DNA of 64,000 nucleotides, taken from contig JAFDVP010000001.1 in assembly GCA_018268895.1 (NCBI GenBank), positions 372,001 to 436,000 of the forward strand, written 5' to 3'. Each line of letters starts with the position of its first letter. The first letter of the stretch is position 1. A program made the translations under genes and the position numbers. The DNA is from Acidobacteriota bacterium (GTDB lineage: Bacteria > Acidobacteriota > Terriglobia > Terriglobales > Acidobacteriaceae). Positions 54,567-64,000 of the stretch are shown in pieces. The notes beneath the pieces were generated by a model that saw only the letters and a list, made by a program, of their open reading frames with translations, had not been told where the DNA came from and did not search any database.

Positions 54567-56501
54567 TCAGTGGTTGGAGAGCACAGTCTTGCCGCCGGCT
54601 GAGGCAATCGAATGGACTTCGCCATACGGTGCTAGATAGCGCGAGCGTCTTATGGGGTCAGAGGTGAAAAGAAAAACCCTGCCACTGCTGCCCCAAAGCT
54701 GGCGTAACGTCTCTTCGCTTTCGAAGATGTGCGGCGAGTCGGGCCAAAGCCCACCATACCAGAGACCGTTCACGTTGCCGTTGATCAGGTGGAGCTGATG
54801 GCGCGTGTAGAAGATAAGCGAAGAGCCGGAGGTAAGCTCTCCGTCGAGAATGATCTGGTCTTCGGGTTTGATCCCCGCCTGGTTGATTGAGAGAGCAAGG
54901 CCTTTTGAACCGATGATGGGATAGAAGCGGGCGAGCCCTTCATGCGCAGCCATCAGGGTAACGCTCATCGCGGCACCGAGCATGATGTTTGCGGCGTAGT
55001 TCAGATTGCGCTTACGCAACGCGTAGCTTCCCAGACCGATTGCGAACATGCTGACGGCCACCGCGCTAAGAGGGCCGCGGAAGAGTCCCATCGCTGCACC
55101 CGTGAGGTCGAAGAGATGACCGAGCGAGAGGTTATAGAACTCAGGGTTTGCAGCGAGGAGCGAAGCAATGTCAGCGCCCGCTTTGGGATGCGGCGCCGTG
55201 ATCGCAAAGTAACCACAGACGACTGCGATAAGCGTGGTGAGCGGCACGAGGAACCACAATGACCATGTGAGCGCGTTACGTTTGGCGGAGATATCGCTGG
55301 GCCTGTGTCCATCTGCGCGTGCCAGCAGACCTGCGGCCATCAGCGCCAGCGCGGGCAGGGCAGGCAGATTGTAGTACTCCTGCCGGCTCGACAGGGTGAA
55401 GAAGCCGAGCACGAGCGCGGCCCACAGCAGCAGGGACAATGCGGTTTCATGCTGCTGCGCGGTGACGGAAGCCCGTTTGCGGAGGGCGCGGATATGGTCT
55501 CGAATCGCAGGAAATAGAAACGCAGTCCAAGGCATAATCCATAGTGCGCTGAGCAGCCAGAAGAGCGGTATCGGGACCTGGCCGTAGTCGTGCGGAATGC
55601 GTCGGCCGAGGAAGCGGGCGATGTGCTCGTTGTAGAGATAGAACCACGCCCAGCCGCCGTGCGCGGGAAGTCCCATACCGGATGGTAGTGAAATGGGCGG
55701 TGTGCGCAGAGCGGCAAGAATGTGCCACGGTGCTGCGATGGCGAGGAAGACGGCGGTGCTCGCGAGCAGGTGAAGTTTGAAGAGCAGGCGAAGCTGACGG
55801 GTGATCGCAAGGTATGCAAGAACGAAGCCGATGGGAAAGACGAGCCCGATCAACCCTTTTGTCAGTACGTTGAGCGCCATGACTGCGGCAAAGCCGGTTG
55901 CGGGAAGCAGCGTGGAGCGATGGTCGCGGATGCGATCGAGAGAGATGAGGAAGAGATGCACACCCAGCGTCATCCACAATGCAAGCAGGATGTCGGGGAT
56001 GTAGAAGCGGGTGTAGAGATATGGCCCGATGCTGGTTGCCATGGCGAGGGCAGCGTAGAAGCCGCCACGATCCGGAGCATTGGCGGGAGAGGATGCACGA
56101 AACAATCGGATGCCCAGCGCATATACAGAGAGCAGCAGCGCCAACATGCCGAGCGCCAATGGAAGACGCGCGACCCAATCATACGCCCCAAAGACGCGCA
56201 TGGAGGCGGCGGCCATCCAGTACATCAATGGAGGCTTGTCGAAGAAGCGCACACCGTTGATATAGGGCGTCACAAAGTCGTGCCGGACCAGCATCTCTCG
56301 CGCGATCTCTGTGTAGATCGAGTCGACGTCGTCGAGCAGGCCCGGAGTAAATAGCCCGCCTATCTGGAGCAGCAGCCATGCAATGACGATGATGAGGATC
56401 GAACGCAGGTCCCATTGGTGGGGATGCGAGTCGTAAGACGAAGCTGTCGCAGCTTCAGCGGCAGGAGCGTGAGTGACGGCGAATTGGGTTGAAGTATCCA
56501 A
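54567..56501 (-). CDS. GT39 family glycosyltransferase (ArnT-like), copy 1
   Basis: The 644-residue polytopic membrane protein (about 12 helices) starts with a cytoplasmic segment and the first helix at about 34-52. The GT39/ArnT motif follows as LDDVDSIYTEIAREMLVRHDFVTPYINGVRFFDKPPLMYW, with acidic residues on the first periplasmic loop. A soluble C-terminal periplasmic domain ends the chain. ArnT relatives transfer a sugar from undecaprenyl phosphate to lipid A or other envelope molecules. It is followed downstream by the neighbouring inverted-repeat element and is tandem with the second GT39 gene, 37 bp apart. Confidence 0.9.
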   Translation of the reverse strand: MDTSTQFAVTHAPAAEAATASSYDSHPHQWDLRSILIIVIAWLLLQIGGLFTPGLLDDVDSIYTEIAREMLVRHDFVTPYINGVRFFDKPPLMYWMAAASMRVFGAYDWVARLPLALGMLALLLSVYALGIRLFRASSPANAPDRGGFYAALAMATSIGPYLYTRFYIPDILLALWMTLGVHLFLISLDRIRDHRSTLLPATGFAAVMALNVLTKGLIGLVFPIGFVLAYLAITRQLRLLFKLHLLASTAVFLAIAAPWHILAALRTPPISLPSGMGLPAHGGWAWFYLYNEHIARFLGRRIPHDYGQVPIPLFWLLSALWIMPWTAFLFPAIRDHIRALRKRASVTAQQHETALSLLLWAALVLGFFTLSSRQEYYNLPALPALALMAAGLLARADGHRPSDISAKRNALTWSLWFLVPLTTLIAVVCGYFAITAPHPKAGADIASLLAANPEFYNLSLGHLFDLTGAAMGLFRGPLSAVAVSMFAIGLGSYALRKRNLNYAANIMLGAAMSVTLMAAHEGLARFYPIIGSKGLALSINQAGIKPEDQIILDGELTSGSSLIFYTRHQLHLINGNVNGLWYGGLWPDSPHIFESEETLRQLWGSSGRVFLFTSDPIRRSRYLAPYGEVHSIASAGGKTVLSNH

Positions 56502-56538
56502 AGCTATGTCGTGGTTGCGCGTTGATCTGGAGAAGGCC

Positions 56539-58425
56539 TTAACGGTCGAGGGGGCGATCGGTGAAGAGCGCCTTGCCTGAGGTCTCCTTGAGAAGGGTTT
56601 TGTGATTGCCGAGCAGCTTGTCGACTTCGTCTCGCTTTTCGAGGGGGACGAAGAGGATCTTACGCTCCCCGATTCCCCATATGCTCAATAGATCGTTGTG
56701 TGTGAGAAAAATGTGCGGGGCGTCAGGGAATGTAGATCCAAAGAGCATTGAAGTGGAGCGCCCATCGACCAGGAAAACATTGTGACCAAGGTAGAAGGCT
56801 ATCGACGAGCCGTAGGACTGATCTCCGTAGAGCAACACCTCGCTTGAGCGCGAGACGGAGCCGTCATCCTCAAGCTGTTGAATTTTCGCAGCTAGATTGG
56901 CGGATGACAACATGGGAGCGAAGCGAATGAGCGCTATGTGAGCCGCGATCAGAAAGACGGCGCTGGTGAATGCGATTGCCGTGGTTGCAGCGAGATGCCT
57001 TCGGGCGATGCGCAGTCGCCAAGCGATGGGGGGCCCGAAGGCAAAGGCGATGGCAGCCAGCGATGCCGGGAGCCGCAATGCTGCAAAGCTGGGTCCGGTG
57101 AGATCGAAGAAGTGCGACATCGAGAGGGTGTAGTCTCCCACGCCGCGGTGGGCCAGCATTTCGCCGATATCGGGGACGAAAGGAAGTCTGCGCGAGCTCC
57201 AAAGACCATAAACGAGTGCTGTTGCAATGATGACGCCTGCGACGGTATAGACCGCATGTGCAAAGGCTACCCATCGCCTGGATATGGGGTCGTCTTCGTA
57301 GCGGCACTCGGCGTTTGCAAGAGCGGCCATGGTAAGCGCCAGAAGAGCAAGGTAAGCAGGGAAGGTGTAGTACTCCTGGTTGGTGGAGAGGGAGAAGAAG
57401 ACCAGAATGAGCGCTGCGAACAGGAACAAGATGAGAGCTGTTTTTCTGGCGAACGGTGCGGCGGTCAGGTTCCTTCTGCGCGACTTCCATTGGATGACGG
57501 CAGCAGGCGCGAAGAGGCTCCAGGGGAAGAGCCAGACGAGGTGCAGGCTCCAGAAGAGGTAGCCCGGCAGCTTGTTGTAGTCCTTTGGATAGCGCTTGCC
57601 GAGGAAGCGAAGGAAGTGCTCATTGACGAAATAGAACCAGAAGAAGCCGTGGCCGTTCATGCCTCCGGTGTTCCTGAGTCCGGCAAGGATGTGCCATGGG
57701 GCAGCTATGGCGAGAAAGAGAAGAAGGCCGCTGAATGGCTTCAACTCGCGCCATCTTTTGTAGTCGCCGGTTAGCGCGAGATAGGCGATCGCGGTGCCGA
57801 AGAAGAAGACCAATGCGACGAGACCCTTGGTGAGCACGGCGAGGGCGAGTACGGTCCACATCCCGTATGCGTACCGGATGGGCTTGACCGTTTCGCGTTC
57901 GAGCACGCATAGCAGACAGTAGAGGGCTGTCGACAGAAACAGAGACAGCAGGACCTCGGGGATATAGATGCGCGTGAAGAGAAAGACCCCGGCAGAGGTG
58001 AGAACCGCAAGTCCTGTGTAGAAGGCCGTGCGGTTGCCCCAGGCACGGCGGGTCCAGTGATAACCCAGCAGCGCCAGCAGTAAGACACCGATTGCCTGCG
58101 GAAGGTGCGCGGCGAAGGTATTGAAGCCAAAGATGCGGAAGCTGAGGGCGTCGAGCCAGTAGGGCAGGGGAGCTTTTTCCAGGTACCGTATGCCGTTGAC
58201 GGTGAGCGTAACAAGATCGCCAGAGGTGACCATGTGCCGCGCGGCGTTCGCGTGCGTAGCGTCTGCGTCGTCGAGCAGCGGCGGAGCAAAGATGGAGGCG
58301 AAGAAGATGGCTAGCCACAACCCAGTCAGCGTCAGCAGTGCAACAGAACGGCGTGGTCCTTCGCCTGGAGCCGATTGGCGTTGAATAGAATCGTGCGAGA
58401 TGGAGCTTATGGGCGGGCTGGTCAT
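56539..58425 (-). CDS. GT39 family glycosyltransferase (ArnT-like), copy 2
   Basis: The 628-residue membrane protein is a paralogue of the next gene, with the same helix layout and motif LDDADATHANAARHMVTSGDLVTLTVNGIRYLEKAPLPYW (here T-H replaces the I-Y-T of copy 1). It should also use a polyprenyl-phosphate sugar. The first gene of this minus-strand pair, it is divergent from ppx, with a 167-bp gap. Sequence identity to copy 1 is low, so this is an old duplication or separate acquisition. The two may act on different acceptors or as a heteromeric pair. Confidence 0.9.
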   Translation of the reverse strand: MTSPPISSISHDSIQRQSAPGEGPRRSVALLTLTGLWLAIFFASIFAPPLLDDADATHANAARHMVTSGDLVTLTVNGIRYLEKAPLPYWLDALSFRIFGFNTFAAHLPQAIGVLLLALLGYHWTRRAWGNRTAFYTGLAVLTSAGVFLFTRIYIPEVLLSLFLSTALYCLLCVLERETVKPIRYAYGMWTVLALAVLTKGLVALVFFFGTAIAYLALTGDYKRWRELKPFSGLLLFLAIAAPWHILAGLRNTGGMNGHGFFWFYFVNEHFLRFLGKRYPKDYNKLPGYLFWSLHLVWLFPWSLFAPAAVIQWKSRRRNLTAAPFARKTALILFLFAALILVFFSLSTNQEYYTFPAYLALLALTMAALANAECRYEDDPISRRWVAFAHAVYTVAGVIIATALVYGLWSSRRLPFVPDIGEMLAHRGVGDYTLSMSHFFDLTGPSFAALRLPASLAAIAFAFGPPIAWRLRIARRHLAATTAIAFTSAVFLIAAHIALIRFAPMLSSANLAAKIQQLEDDGSVSRSSEVLLYGDQSYGSSIAFYLGHNVFLVDGRSTSMLFGSTFPDAPHIFLTHNDLLSIWGIGERKILFVPLEKRDEVDKLLGNHKTLLKETSGKALFTDRPLDR

Positions 58426-58592
58426 TATGGAGACGGCTTATTCAAGGATAAACGGGAAATCGATTATCGAAGCCTATTGTCGTAAATGCTTGTGTTCGAA
58501 GTTCTGTACTGGCGATGGCAGGAGAAAAACAGGGCAATGGATGTATCTTGCTTGTGGCAGAGACTTTTCCTGTGTGAGGTGTTGAAGACGCG

Positions 58593-60158
58593 ATGCCGAC
58601 CTTTGCGGCCATTGATATCGGATCGAACTCGTGTCGACTTAAGATTGCGTCGGTTCAGCAGCATCGTCTGAAAACGCTGTATGAGGACCGCGAGGTCACG
58701 CGCCTGGGAGAGAGCGTCTTTCAGACGGGCGTTATCTCGCCGGAAGCCATGGCAGCGACGATTCGCGCGCTGAAGCGTTTTCACAAAGCTGTGCAGATGC
58801 ATGTTGTCGATAAGGTTCGCGTCGTGGCTACCAGCGCTATGCGCGATGCGCGCAATGCGGAGGCATTCACGGAGTGGGTCCTCTCGGCAACAGGCTGGAA
58901 CGTCGAGGTAATCTCCGGTCTGGAGGAGGGCCGCCTGATCCATCTTGGTGTGGTGACGCATGAGGTGGGTGCCCGCGGCCGATGTGTCTTGATCGACCTT
59001 GGCGGAGGGAGCTGCGAGATTACCGTCTCCGATAAAGGACGCATCAAGTCGACGGTCAGCCTGCCGCTTGGAGCAGTACGGCTTCAGCAGGAGTTTCTGC
59101 AGGTCGACCCTCCGCCGAAGGATGATATAGCGCGGCTGAAACAATATATCGATCGAGAGTTAAAGAAGGCTGAACGTAAGATTGGCGCGCCTCGTGCGGC
59201 GCTGGTGATTGCGACTTCAGGCACGGCCTCGGCGCTGGCCGAGGCGAGCGGTTACGCGCGCAGGAAGAGTGCAGGCGGCAGAAAGACGCTTCAGAAAAAG
59301 CGGCTGGAACATGTCGGCTCGATGACTGCCGACGCAGGGGAGGTTCGCGCACTGGCCGACCGCATGGCAAAGATGCGCAACGAACAGAGAGAGGCGGTCC
59401 CCGGCATCGGGCCGCGCCGTTCGGAGATCATCGTAGGCGGAGCGTTTGTCTACGCCAGCCTTATGGAACGGCTTGGCCTGAAGTCCTTCCGCTATTCGTC
59501 GCTGGGTCTTCGCGATGGAATACTTGCGCAGATGCTGAGCGATGTGGATCTGCGCGCATCGGTGCATCAGAAGATCGAGAGCGAGCGCTGGTCGGGAGTG
59601 CTTGAAGTCTGCGACCGATACGCCATTGAACTGCGGCGCGTGGAGCCAGTGCGGCAACACGTGGTTGAGCTATTCGACTCCCTTGCGCGCGTCCACGAGT
59701 TGCCCGATGAGTACAAGCTGTGGCTTGAGTCGGCAGCGATGATGCAGGAGGTTGGCAAGTTCGTGAACCACCAGGGACATCATCGCCATGCGCAGTACAT
59801 TATTGCGAACTCCGAGATTTTTGGCTTTTCGCCGGAGCAGCGAGCAATCGTCAGTGCCCTGGCGCGGTATTTGGGGAAGACACGGCCTGACCCCATGGAT
59901 CGTATTCTACGAGGGGTTCCTGTTGAAGATCATCCGCATATTATTCGGGCAGTTGTCCTGCTTCGCCTGGCGGTTGCGCTCAATCAGGATCGCGCGAGCG
60001 CCGTCGTGAGGATTCGCACGCATGTTTATCCGAAACGCGTCCTGCTGGAGATCGTGCCTGGCCGTGGAGGCGCCGAACTGGAAGCATGGTCGCTCAAGAA
60101 AGAGGCTGCTTACTTCCGTGAGATTTTTCGACGCGAACTCTTCGTTGAGGTTGTATAA
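58593..60158 (+). CDS. ppx: Ppx/GppA exopolyphosphatase
   Basis: The 521-residue protein has an actin-fold phosphatase domain: AAIDIGSNSCRLKI (5-18), RVVATSAMRDARNAEAF and CVLIDLGGGSCEITV (about 131-145). A C-terminal HD-type domain (about 390-500) has the helical YKLWLESAAMMQEVGKFVNHQGHHRHAQYII region. It degrades inorganic polyphosphate or pppGpp. The tail overlaps the convergent sixA by 49 bp. Confidence 0.93.
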   Translation: MPTFAAIDIGSNSCRLKIASVQQHRLKTLYEDREVTRLGESVFQTGVISPEAMAATIRALKRFHKAVQMHVVDKVRVVATSAMRDARNAEAFTEWVLSATGWNVEVISGLEEGRLIHLGVVTHEVGARGRCVLIDLGGGSCEITVSDKGRIKSTVSLPLGAVRLQQEFLQVDPPPKDDIARLKQYIDRELKKAERKIGAPRAALVIATSGTASALAEASGYARRKSAGGRKTLQKKRLEHVGSMTADAGEVRALADRMAKMRNEQREAVPGIGPRRSEIIVGGAFVYASLMERLGLKSFRYSSLGLRDGILAQMLSDVDLRASVHQKIESERWSGVLEVCDRYAIELRRVEPVRQHVVELFDSLARVHELPDEYKLWLESAAMMQEVGKFVNHQGHHRHAQYIIANSEIFGFSPEQRAIVSALARYLGKTRPDPMDRILRGVPVEDHPHIIRAVVLLRLAVALNQDRASAVVRIRTHVYPKRVLLEIVPGRGGAELEAWSLKKEAAYFREIFRRELFVEVV

Positions 60159-60646
60159 AGCGCGCGGATCGTGCGCGCATCCAGCAGCCACTGCATTGTG
60201 GCCGGTGCGCGCACATACGACAGCCGAGCCAGCGACCCTTTACGCATCCTGATTTGCGGTTGCGAGGTTGCGGATGGCGATACCAGCAGCGATGCAAGAA
60301 ACTGCGGCAGGTTTGGGTTGTGGCCAACGACCAGCAGGTTCTCGTAGTTGCGGCATTCTGAGAGCAGGCGCTGGAAGTCGCGATAACTAGCCTCTGGCGC
60401 AAGCGCCTTCGAGATAAGTATCTTGCTCTCGTAGCCCGTTTCGGTACCCACAAGCGAAGCCGTCTGAATGCTGCGCTTGAGCGGACTGGACACGACGAGG
60501 TCGAACTGAATGTTCAGTGCATTCAGCGTGTGCGCCAGAAGAAGACAATGGCGCTTGCCATCTTTATCGAGCGGGCGCTTGACGTCGAGAAGAGGATTGG
60601 CGCGTCGAACTCCAGCAGAGGCGTGCCGTAGAACAAATAGATTCAT
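60110..60646 (-). CDS. sixA: Phosphohistidine phosphatase SixA-like
   Basis: The 178-residue histidine-phosphatase-fold protein begins MNLFVLRHASAG with catalytic H8, has Arg/Glu regions (SPLKRSIQTA) and a second His in LLVVGHNPNLPQFLAS. In E. coli SixA dephosphorylates PtsN-type/ArcB histidine phosphates. The C-terminal basic tail (about 160-178, TSTKSSRRKISRK) lies inside the 3' end of ppx. Confidence 0.88.
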   Translation of the reverse strand: MNLFVLRHASAGVRRANPLLDVKRPLDKDGKRHCLLLAHTLNALNIQFDLVVSSPLKRSIQTASLVGTETGYESKILISKALAPEASYRDFQRLLSECRNYENLLVVGHNPNLPQFLASLLVSPSATSQPQIRMRKGSLARLSYVRAPATMQWLLDARTIRALYTTSTKSSRRKISRK

Positions 60647-60723
60647 AAGCAGGAGCTTTATTTTAGTGCAATCGGTGTAAATCTTTGTAAATCGAGGCAG
60701 ACAGGCGCAAATATAAAAAATGT

Positions 60724-61920
60724 TTAGCCCGGCGGTTTCTGCGGGTCGTGGTGAAAGACTCCAGGATCTGGTTCATCTAACGACGGTGCGGCAGGCTCGG
60801 GATTCGGGATCGGGTCGGGCATGTTGGCCGTCTGTTCGCCAGCGGTTGCGCGCGTGAGTGTGTCGTCTGTTGATAGAGGCGCTGGATAGAGCGGAGTCAG
60901 CGGATCGGGGTTGTAGATCATCTCGATATGATGCGGACGATCAGGAAGAGGAGGCGGGGCGGGCGGTTGTGTAGCGGGCTTTGCCGATCGAGCAGCAAAC
61001 GGAATTGCAGGTCTCTCTCGAAGAAAGGGGAGCGGGTGTTGAATGACCAGCGACACTTCCGCGCCACGCTGCCAGAAGCGCGTGAAGAGCATCGCCATCA
61101 GACCGAGTTGTGACACCAGAAACATGGGCCACGCATGCGGTTGTGCGAGCATGTGCATTGCAGTGCGCGCAGAAAAAAACGCGGCTGCTGCCCCCATGAT
61201 CGCCAGCAGAAGAAACACAAGCCATGCGCGGAAGAAGTGTTGCCTAAGCAGCCGGAAGGCTGGTTCAAGTGTGCGCCGGACTCGGCGGTCGGGCCGGCTA
61301 TTGCGCTCGTGTTCGACTGCAAGCTGCACCGTGTACGCTTCAACCAGATCGAAGTAGAGTCTGAGCAGCGATGCAGCAAGCAGAACGACCAGCATTCCTG
61401 CCAGCCTGAGCAGCAAGGATGTCCTGCCGACGAAGTTGTCATCGATAAGCGCAGACCAATGCCCCTGCAACACCACGAATGGGCCGAGCAGGAACAGTGC
61501 GGCCAGAAGCGTGAGGAGCGCAATTCGCACAAAGCGCCAGAAGTAGATGACTCCCTGGCGAAGGAGTGTGCTGAGATGTGCGCGTGTTCGTGTGATGTAA
61601 CAGAACAGCGTTCCCGGTACCAGCAAGAGGTAGAGCAGCAAATAAGCAGGAACCGCGCCGTGGCTGGTCAGCGCGAGTGCCTGTCCTGCTGGACCTTCGT
61701 GCACCCGCATGGCGGCATCGACCGCAGTTCCAACATCGAAGCCCGAGGAGAGGCGCTGTGCGGCCAGTGAATGGTCGAGGATATTTGAGAGGCCGATCTT
61801 AAGCGGATAGCAGAATCCAAGCGCAAGCACGAGGCTGAAGAGATACGTCCAAAGAAACGCCGGCAACCGCCGCAATGCTAGACCCAGGCCGTGAAGAAGA
61901 ATGCTGCGGGTTCGTGGCAT
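60724..61920 (-). CDS. Multi-pass membrane protein, hypothetical
   Basis: The 398-residue protein has about six hydrophobic helices within residues 15-300. The C-terminal 100 residues are cytoplasmic and Pro/Ala/Asp-rich (PAPPPLPDRPHHIEMIYNPDPLTPLYPAP). No family is recognised. It is followed 77 bp later on the minus strand by sixA and preceded by the M1 peptidase gene (32-bp gap), so those two may be cotranscribed. Confidence 0.75.
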   Translation of the reverse strand: MPRTRSILLHGLGLALRRLPAFLWTYLFSLVLALGFCYPLKIGLSNILDHSLAAQRLSSGFDVGTAVDAAMRVHEGPAGQALALTSHGAVPAYLLLYLLLVPGTLFCYITRTRAHLSTLLRQGVIYFWRFVRIALLTLLAALFLLGPFVVLQGHWSALIDDNFVGRTSLLLRLAGMLVVLLAASLLRLYFDLVEAYTVQLAVEHERNSRPDRRVRRTLEPAFRLLRQHFFRAWLVFLLLAIMGAAAAFFSARTAMHMLAQPHAWPMFLVSQLGLMAMLFTRFWQRGAEVSLVIQHPLPFLRERPAIPFAARSAKPATQPPAPPPLPDRPHHIEMIYNPDPLTPLYPAPLSTDDTLTRATAGEQTANMPDPIPNPEPAAPSLDEPDPGVFHHDPQKPPG

Positions 61921-61952
61921 GTGAGTGGAAGCCTTTCAGTTGCCGAAGATTT

Positions 61953-63989
61953 TTATACCACCCATGCAAGGAGCTGTTGGCCCAGTTGTTGCAAGGCAAG
62001 CCAGATTGCAGAAAGCTTTCGCGCGGGGAGTGGGTTTGGATGCGTGGTGAAGCTATTGTTAAAGACATTGCGATCGAGCGGAATGAGATGGCCGGGATCA
62101 ATCTCCACCGATGTGATTTTGCTGTTGCGTGTATAGGTAAAGCGAGTCCAGCGGTCCACTCCATCCCAGCGCTCGTGCACGCGGGAGCCGTCATCGAAGA
62201 TCACATCGGCGGTGACGGGCAGAATGAAATCTCCCTTACGCCGAAGATAAACGGTGGAGAGATACTGCTTGCTGCCTGGACTCACCGGATCGGACCAGGC
62301 GCTATCGACAGCGTAATCCAGCATCTGTGTTCCGTAGACCGCCTGGTCGAAGAAGGGCCGAAGACTTGAATGGATCGCGGGCAGGGATGAGGTCTCGGGC
62401 ATTCCGTTGACATTCAGTGGAGGCGGGCCGTTCAGAGATATTGCGTCGTTGGATGCCGTGGCTTTCCCATTGCGTACCGCGACCTCTTCCACGGTGCGCA
62501 GGAAGTCTTCCGTCGTAGGGTGCTTGAAGCGGAAGCGCTGGAAGTAGGTGCGCATGGCCTCGTTCATGGTGTCGCGCCCGATCAGGCCTTCGAGCGTTGC
62601 CAGCAGAGTCGACGACTTGCCGTAGGTGACGGCGCCGTATGAGGTGATATTGCGGAACTTCCACCCCACGCGCGTTACCGGATCGAAGTCGGGAGAGAGC
62701 AGATATTGAAGGCGTTGCAGCGAAGCGTCGCCCATGTTGGCATAGCGTTGGTTGATGACTGACCGATTGCTGCCGGAGATGTCTGCCAGCGTCGTGACCT
62801 CGGTAAAGCTGTTGATTCCCTCGTCCAGCCACGGCTCCTCAAACTCGTTGCTTGCCACCATGCCATACCAGTACTGGTGGCCGAACTCGTGATTGACCGT
62901 AAGCTCTGGCATGTTGAAGACGCCCGTCCATGTACCGTCGCCGGTCACGAGCGTGGGATATTCCATCCCCGCTATCTCCGAGCCGGGCTCAGGATCGACG
63001 ACGGTGAGGATCTTGTACGGATAAGGCCCATAGCGCCGTTCAAACGCTGCGAGTGAAGACCGCGTGATATCGAGATAGCGTTGACCGATGCCCGGATGAG
63101 CGGCCAGCGCGAGGATATGAATCTGTACGGGGCCAAGCGAGGAGAGGTAGATAGAATCGGTGACGACAAAGTTCGGGCTGGCGGCGAACGCGAAGTCGTG
63201 AATGTCTTCGCCGACGAAGGTGAGCGTCTTCGTTCCGTCGGCATTCGGTTGTTGCGCGGTGGGAACGCCGCTGGCACCCACTGTGTAGTTGCGAGGCACA
63301 GTCAGCCGTACGTTGTACGTACCGAAGTCGGAGAAGAACTCCGTGGTGGCATGGTACTGGTGGCAGTTCCACGCCCCATGCGAGAAGACCCCGATCTTGG
63401 GGAACCACTGTCCGCCCATGATGAAGTCGCGCTTATAACCATTGCGCGCGACGGATTCGGGAAACCGATCGTGGAAGACAAAGTGAAAGGTGACAGAGTC
63501 GTTGGGAGCGAGAGGGCGCGGAAGCGTGATCTCCACAACCGTGTGGTCCTGAGCATTGCCATCGTCGGGCGCGGTGAAGCGCATGGCCGATGTGAGGTCG
63601 CCGTAGCCATCGGCGTCGACCCGCGAGACGGTAATTCCGCCGATCTTCTCCCTGGCGTAATCGCTATCGATGCTTCCGCGAACGCCGCCGCCAGCGCGAG
63701 TCTCTGCGCTAAATGTCGACTCCGGGCGAAAGGCATTCAGATAAAGATGAAATGGAAATATGGCAAGCGGCTGGCCGGAAAGGTTGCGGTATGTCAGCGA
63801 CTCGGTGGCGTCCAGCGTCTTTCTGATCGTATCCAGACGCGCATCGATGGTATAGGCGACCACGCGCTCCGAAAGTGGAGCGCCGTTAGGAGAGTTGGTA
63901 GCGATGCTCTGCGCGCCCATGGCGAGCGGACTGAGAACGAGGATGATGGCAGCGATCGAAGGTCCCTGCATACGCATTTGTCGTTTCAT
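61953..63989 (-). CDS. M1-family metallopeptidase, exported
   Basis: The 678-residue protein has a signal peptide (about 1-26, ...LAMGAQS), an N-terminal beta domain (about 40-240) and a thermolysin-like catalytic domain. The zinc site is H367-E368-F-G-H371, with the third ligand E390 in EEPWLDEGINSF, the M1 spacing. A GxMEN-like AGMEYPTLV precedes it, where Tyr replaces Asn. A C-terminal domain follows (about 560-678). It cleaves amino-terminal residues from peptides in the periplasm. An in-frame ATG at 63974 is an alternative start. Confidence 0.92.
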   Translation of the reverse strand: MKRQMRMQGPSIAAIILVLSPLAMGAQSIATNSPNGAPLSERVVAYTIDARLDTIRKTLDATESLTYRNLSGQPLAIFPFHLYLNAFRPESTFSAETRAGGGVRGSIDSDYAREKIGGITVSRVDADGYGDLTSAMRFTAPDDGNAQDHTVVEITLPRPLAPNDSVTFHFVFHDRFPESVARNGYKRDFIMGGQWFPKIGVFSHGAWNCHQYHATTEFFSDFGTYNVRLTVPRNYTVGASGVPTAQQPNADGTKTLTFVGEDIHDFAFAASPNFVVTDSIYLSSLGPVQIHILALAAHPGIGQRYLDITRSSLAAFERRYGPYPYKILTVVDPEPGSEIAGMEYPTLVTGDGTWTGVFNMPELTVNHEFGHQYWYGMVASNEFEEPWLDEGINSFTEVTTLADISGSNRSVINQRYANMGDASLQRLQYLLSPDFDPVTRVGWKFRNITSYGAVTYGKSSTLLATLEGLIGRDTMNEAMRTYFQRFRFKHPTTEDFLRTVEEVAVRNGKATASNDAISLNGPPPLNVNGMPETSSLPAIHSSLRPFFDQAVYGTQMLDYAVDSAWSDPVSPGSKQYLSTVYLRRKGDFILPVTADVIFDDGSRVHERWDGVDRWTRFTYTRNSKITSVEIDPGHLIPLDRNVFNNSFTTHPNPLPARKLSAIWLALQQLGQQLLAWVV

Positions 63990-64000
63990 TCCATGTGATG

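Overview
The window looks like chromosomal DNA of an Acidobacteriota bacterium, probably Terriglobia/Acidobacteriaceae (Granulicella-, Edaphobacter- or Terriglobus-like). The phylum call rests on gene families: a PadR regulator translationally coupled to an 883-residue ADOP permease (the acidobacterial duplicated orphan permease family), a VWFA-related acidobacterial-domain protein, a single-chain LptF-LptG fusion, and an OM-type envelope. Genes are dense, there is one tRNA, and I see no insertion sequence, prophage, integrase or CRISPR array, so this is mostly housekeeping and envelope DNA.

Layout. 1-8.7 kb, minus strand: partial ABC exporter, periplasmic FKBP isomerase, LptFG, ADOP permease, its PadR regulator with a two-dyad operator, and an OmpR-type response regulator/histidine kinase pair. 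8.9-11.1 kb: secreted protein of four DUF3011 repeats and a membrane delta-9 desaturase. 11.6-15.8 kb, plus strand: a coupled pair of an unrecognised 1055-residue exported protein and a VWFA-related protein, the most novel-looking locus here. 16-20 kb: exported alpha/beta hydrolase, Tat-exported GH95 alpha-fucosidase, tRNA-Asn. 20-25 kb: oxyR and katG, divergent, sharing an almost perfect OxyR operator; then gamma-glutamyltransferase. 25-32 kb: exported MocA-like oxidoreductase, broken SGNH hydrolase, araD-araB, Tat amine oxidase, M19 dipeptidase. 32-38.5 kb: gnd, two small membrane proteins, an A-type Fe-S carrier, pilC, a cupin_8/JmjC-like protein and an HdeD protein. 38.8-44.5 kb: type IV pilus/type II secretion operon pilB-pilM-pilN-pilO-pilP-like-pseudopilin, without a secretin. 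44.5-47.7 kb: VOC protein, YjbR protein, DHA2 drug exporter, small lipoprotein. 48-54.4 kb: heat-shock cluster dnaK, small ORF, Nei-type glycosylase, dnaJ, hspR, followed by an HpnI-like glycosyltransferase; a HAIR-like HspR operator lies before dnaK. 54.5-64 kb: two tandem GT39 glycosyltransferases, ppx, sixA, a multi-pass membrane protein and an M1 metallopeptidase.

Functionally the window combines envelope building (LptFG, HpnI, GT39, desaturase, ABC/ADOP), stress control (OxyR-KatG, HspR-DnaK-DnaJ, Nei, HdeD), pilus or secretion machinery and plant-polymer or sugar use (GH95, AraBD, exported oxidoreductases). All assignments are from reading the sequence by eye; no database search was run. 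Start codons were revised where a Shine-Dalgarno sequence or signal peptide argued for an internal start.
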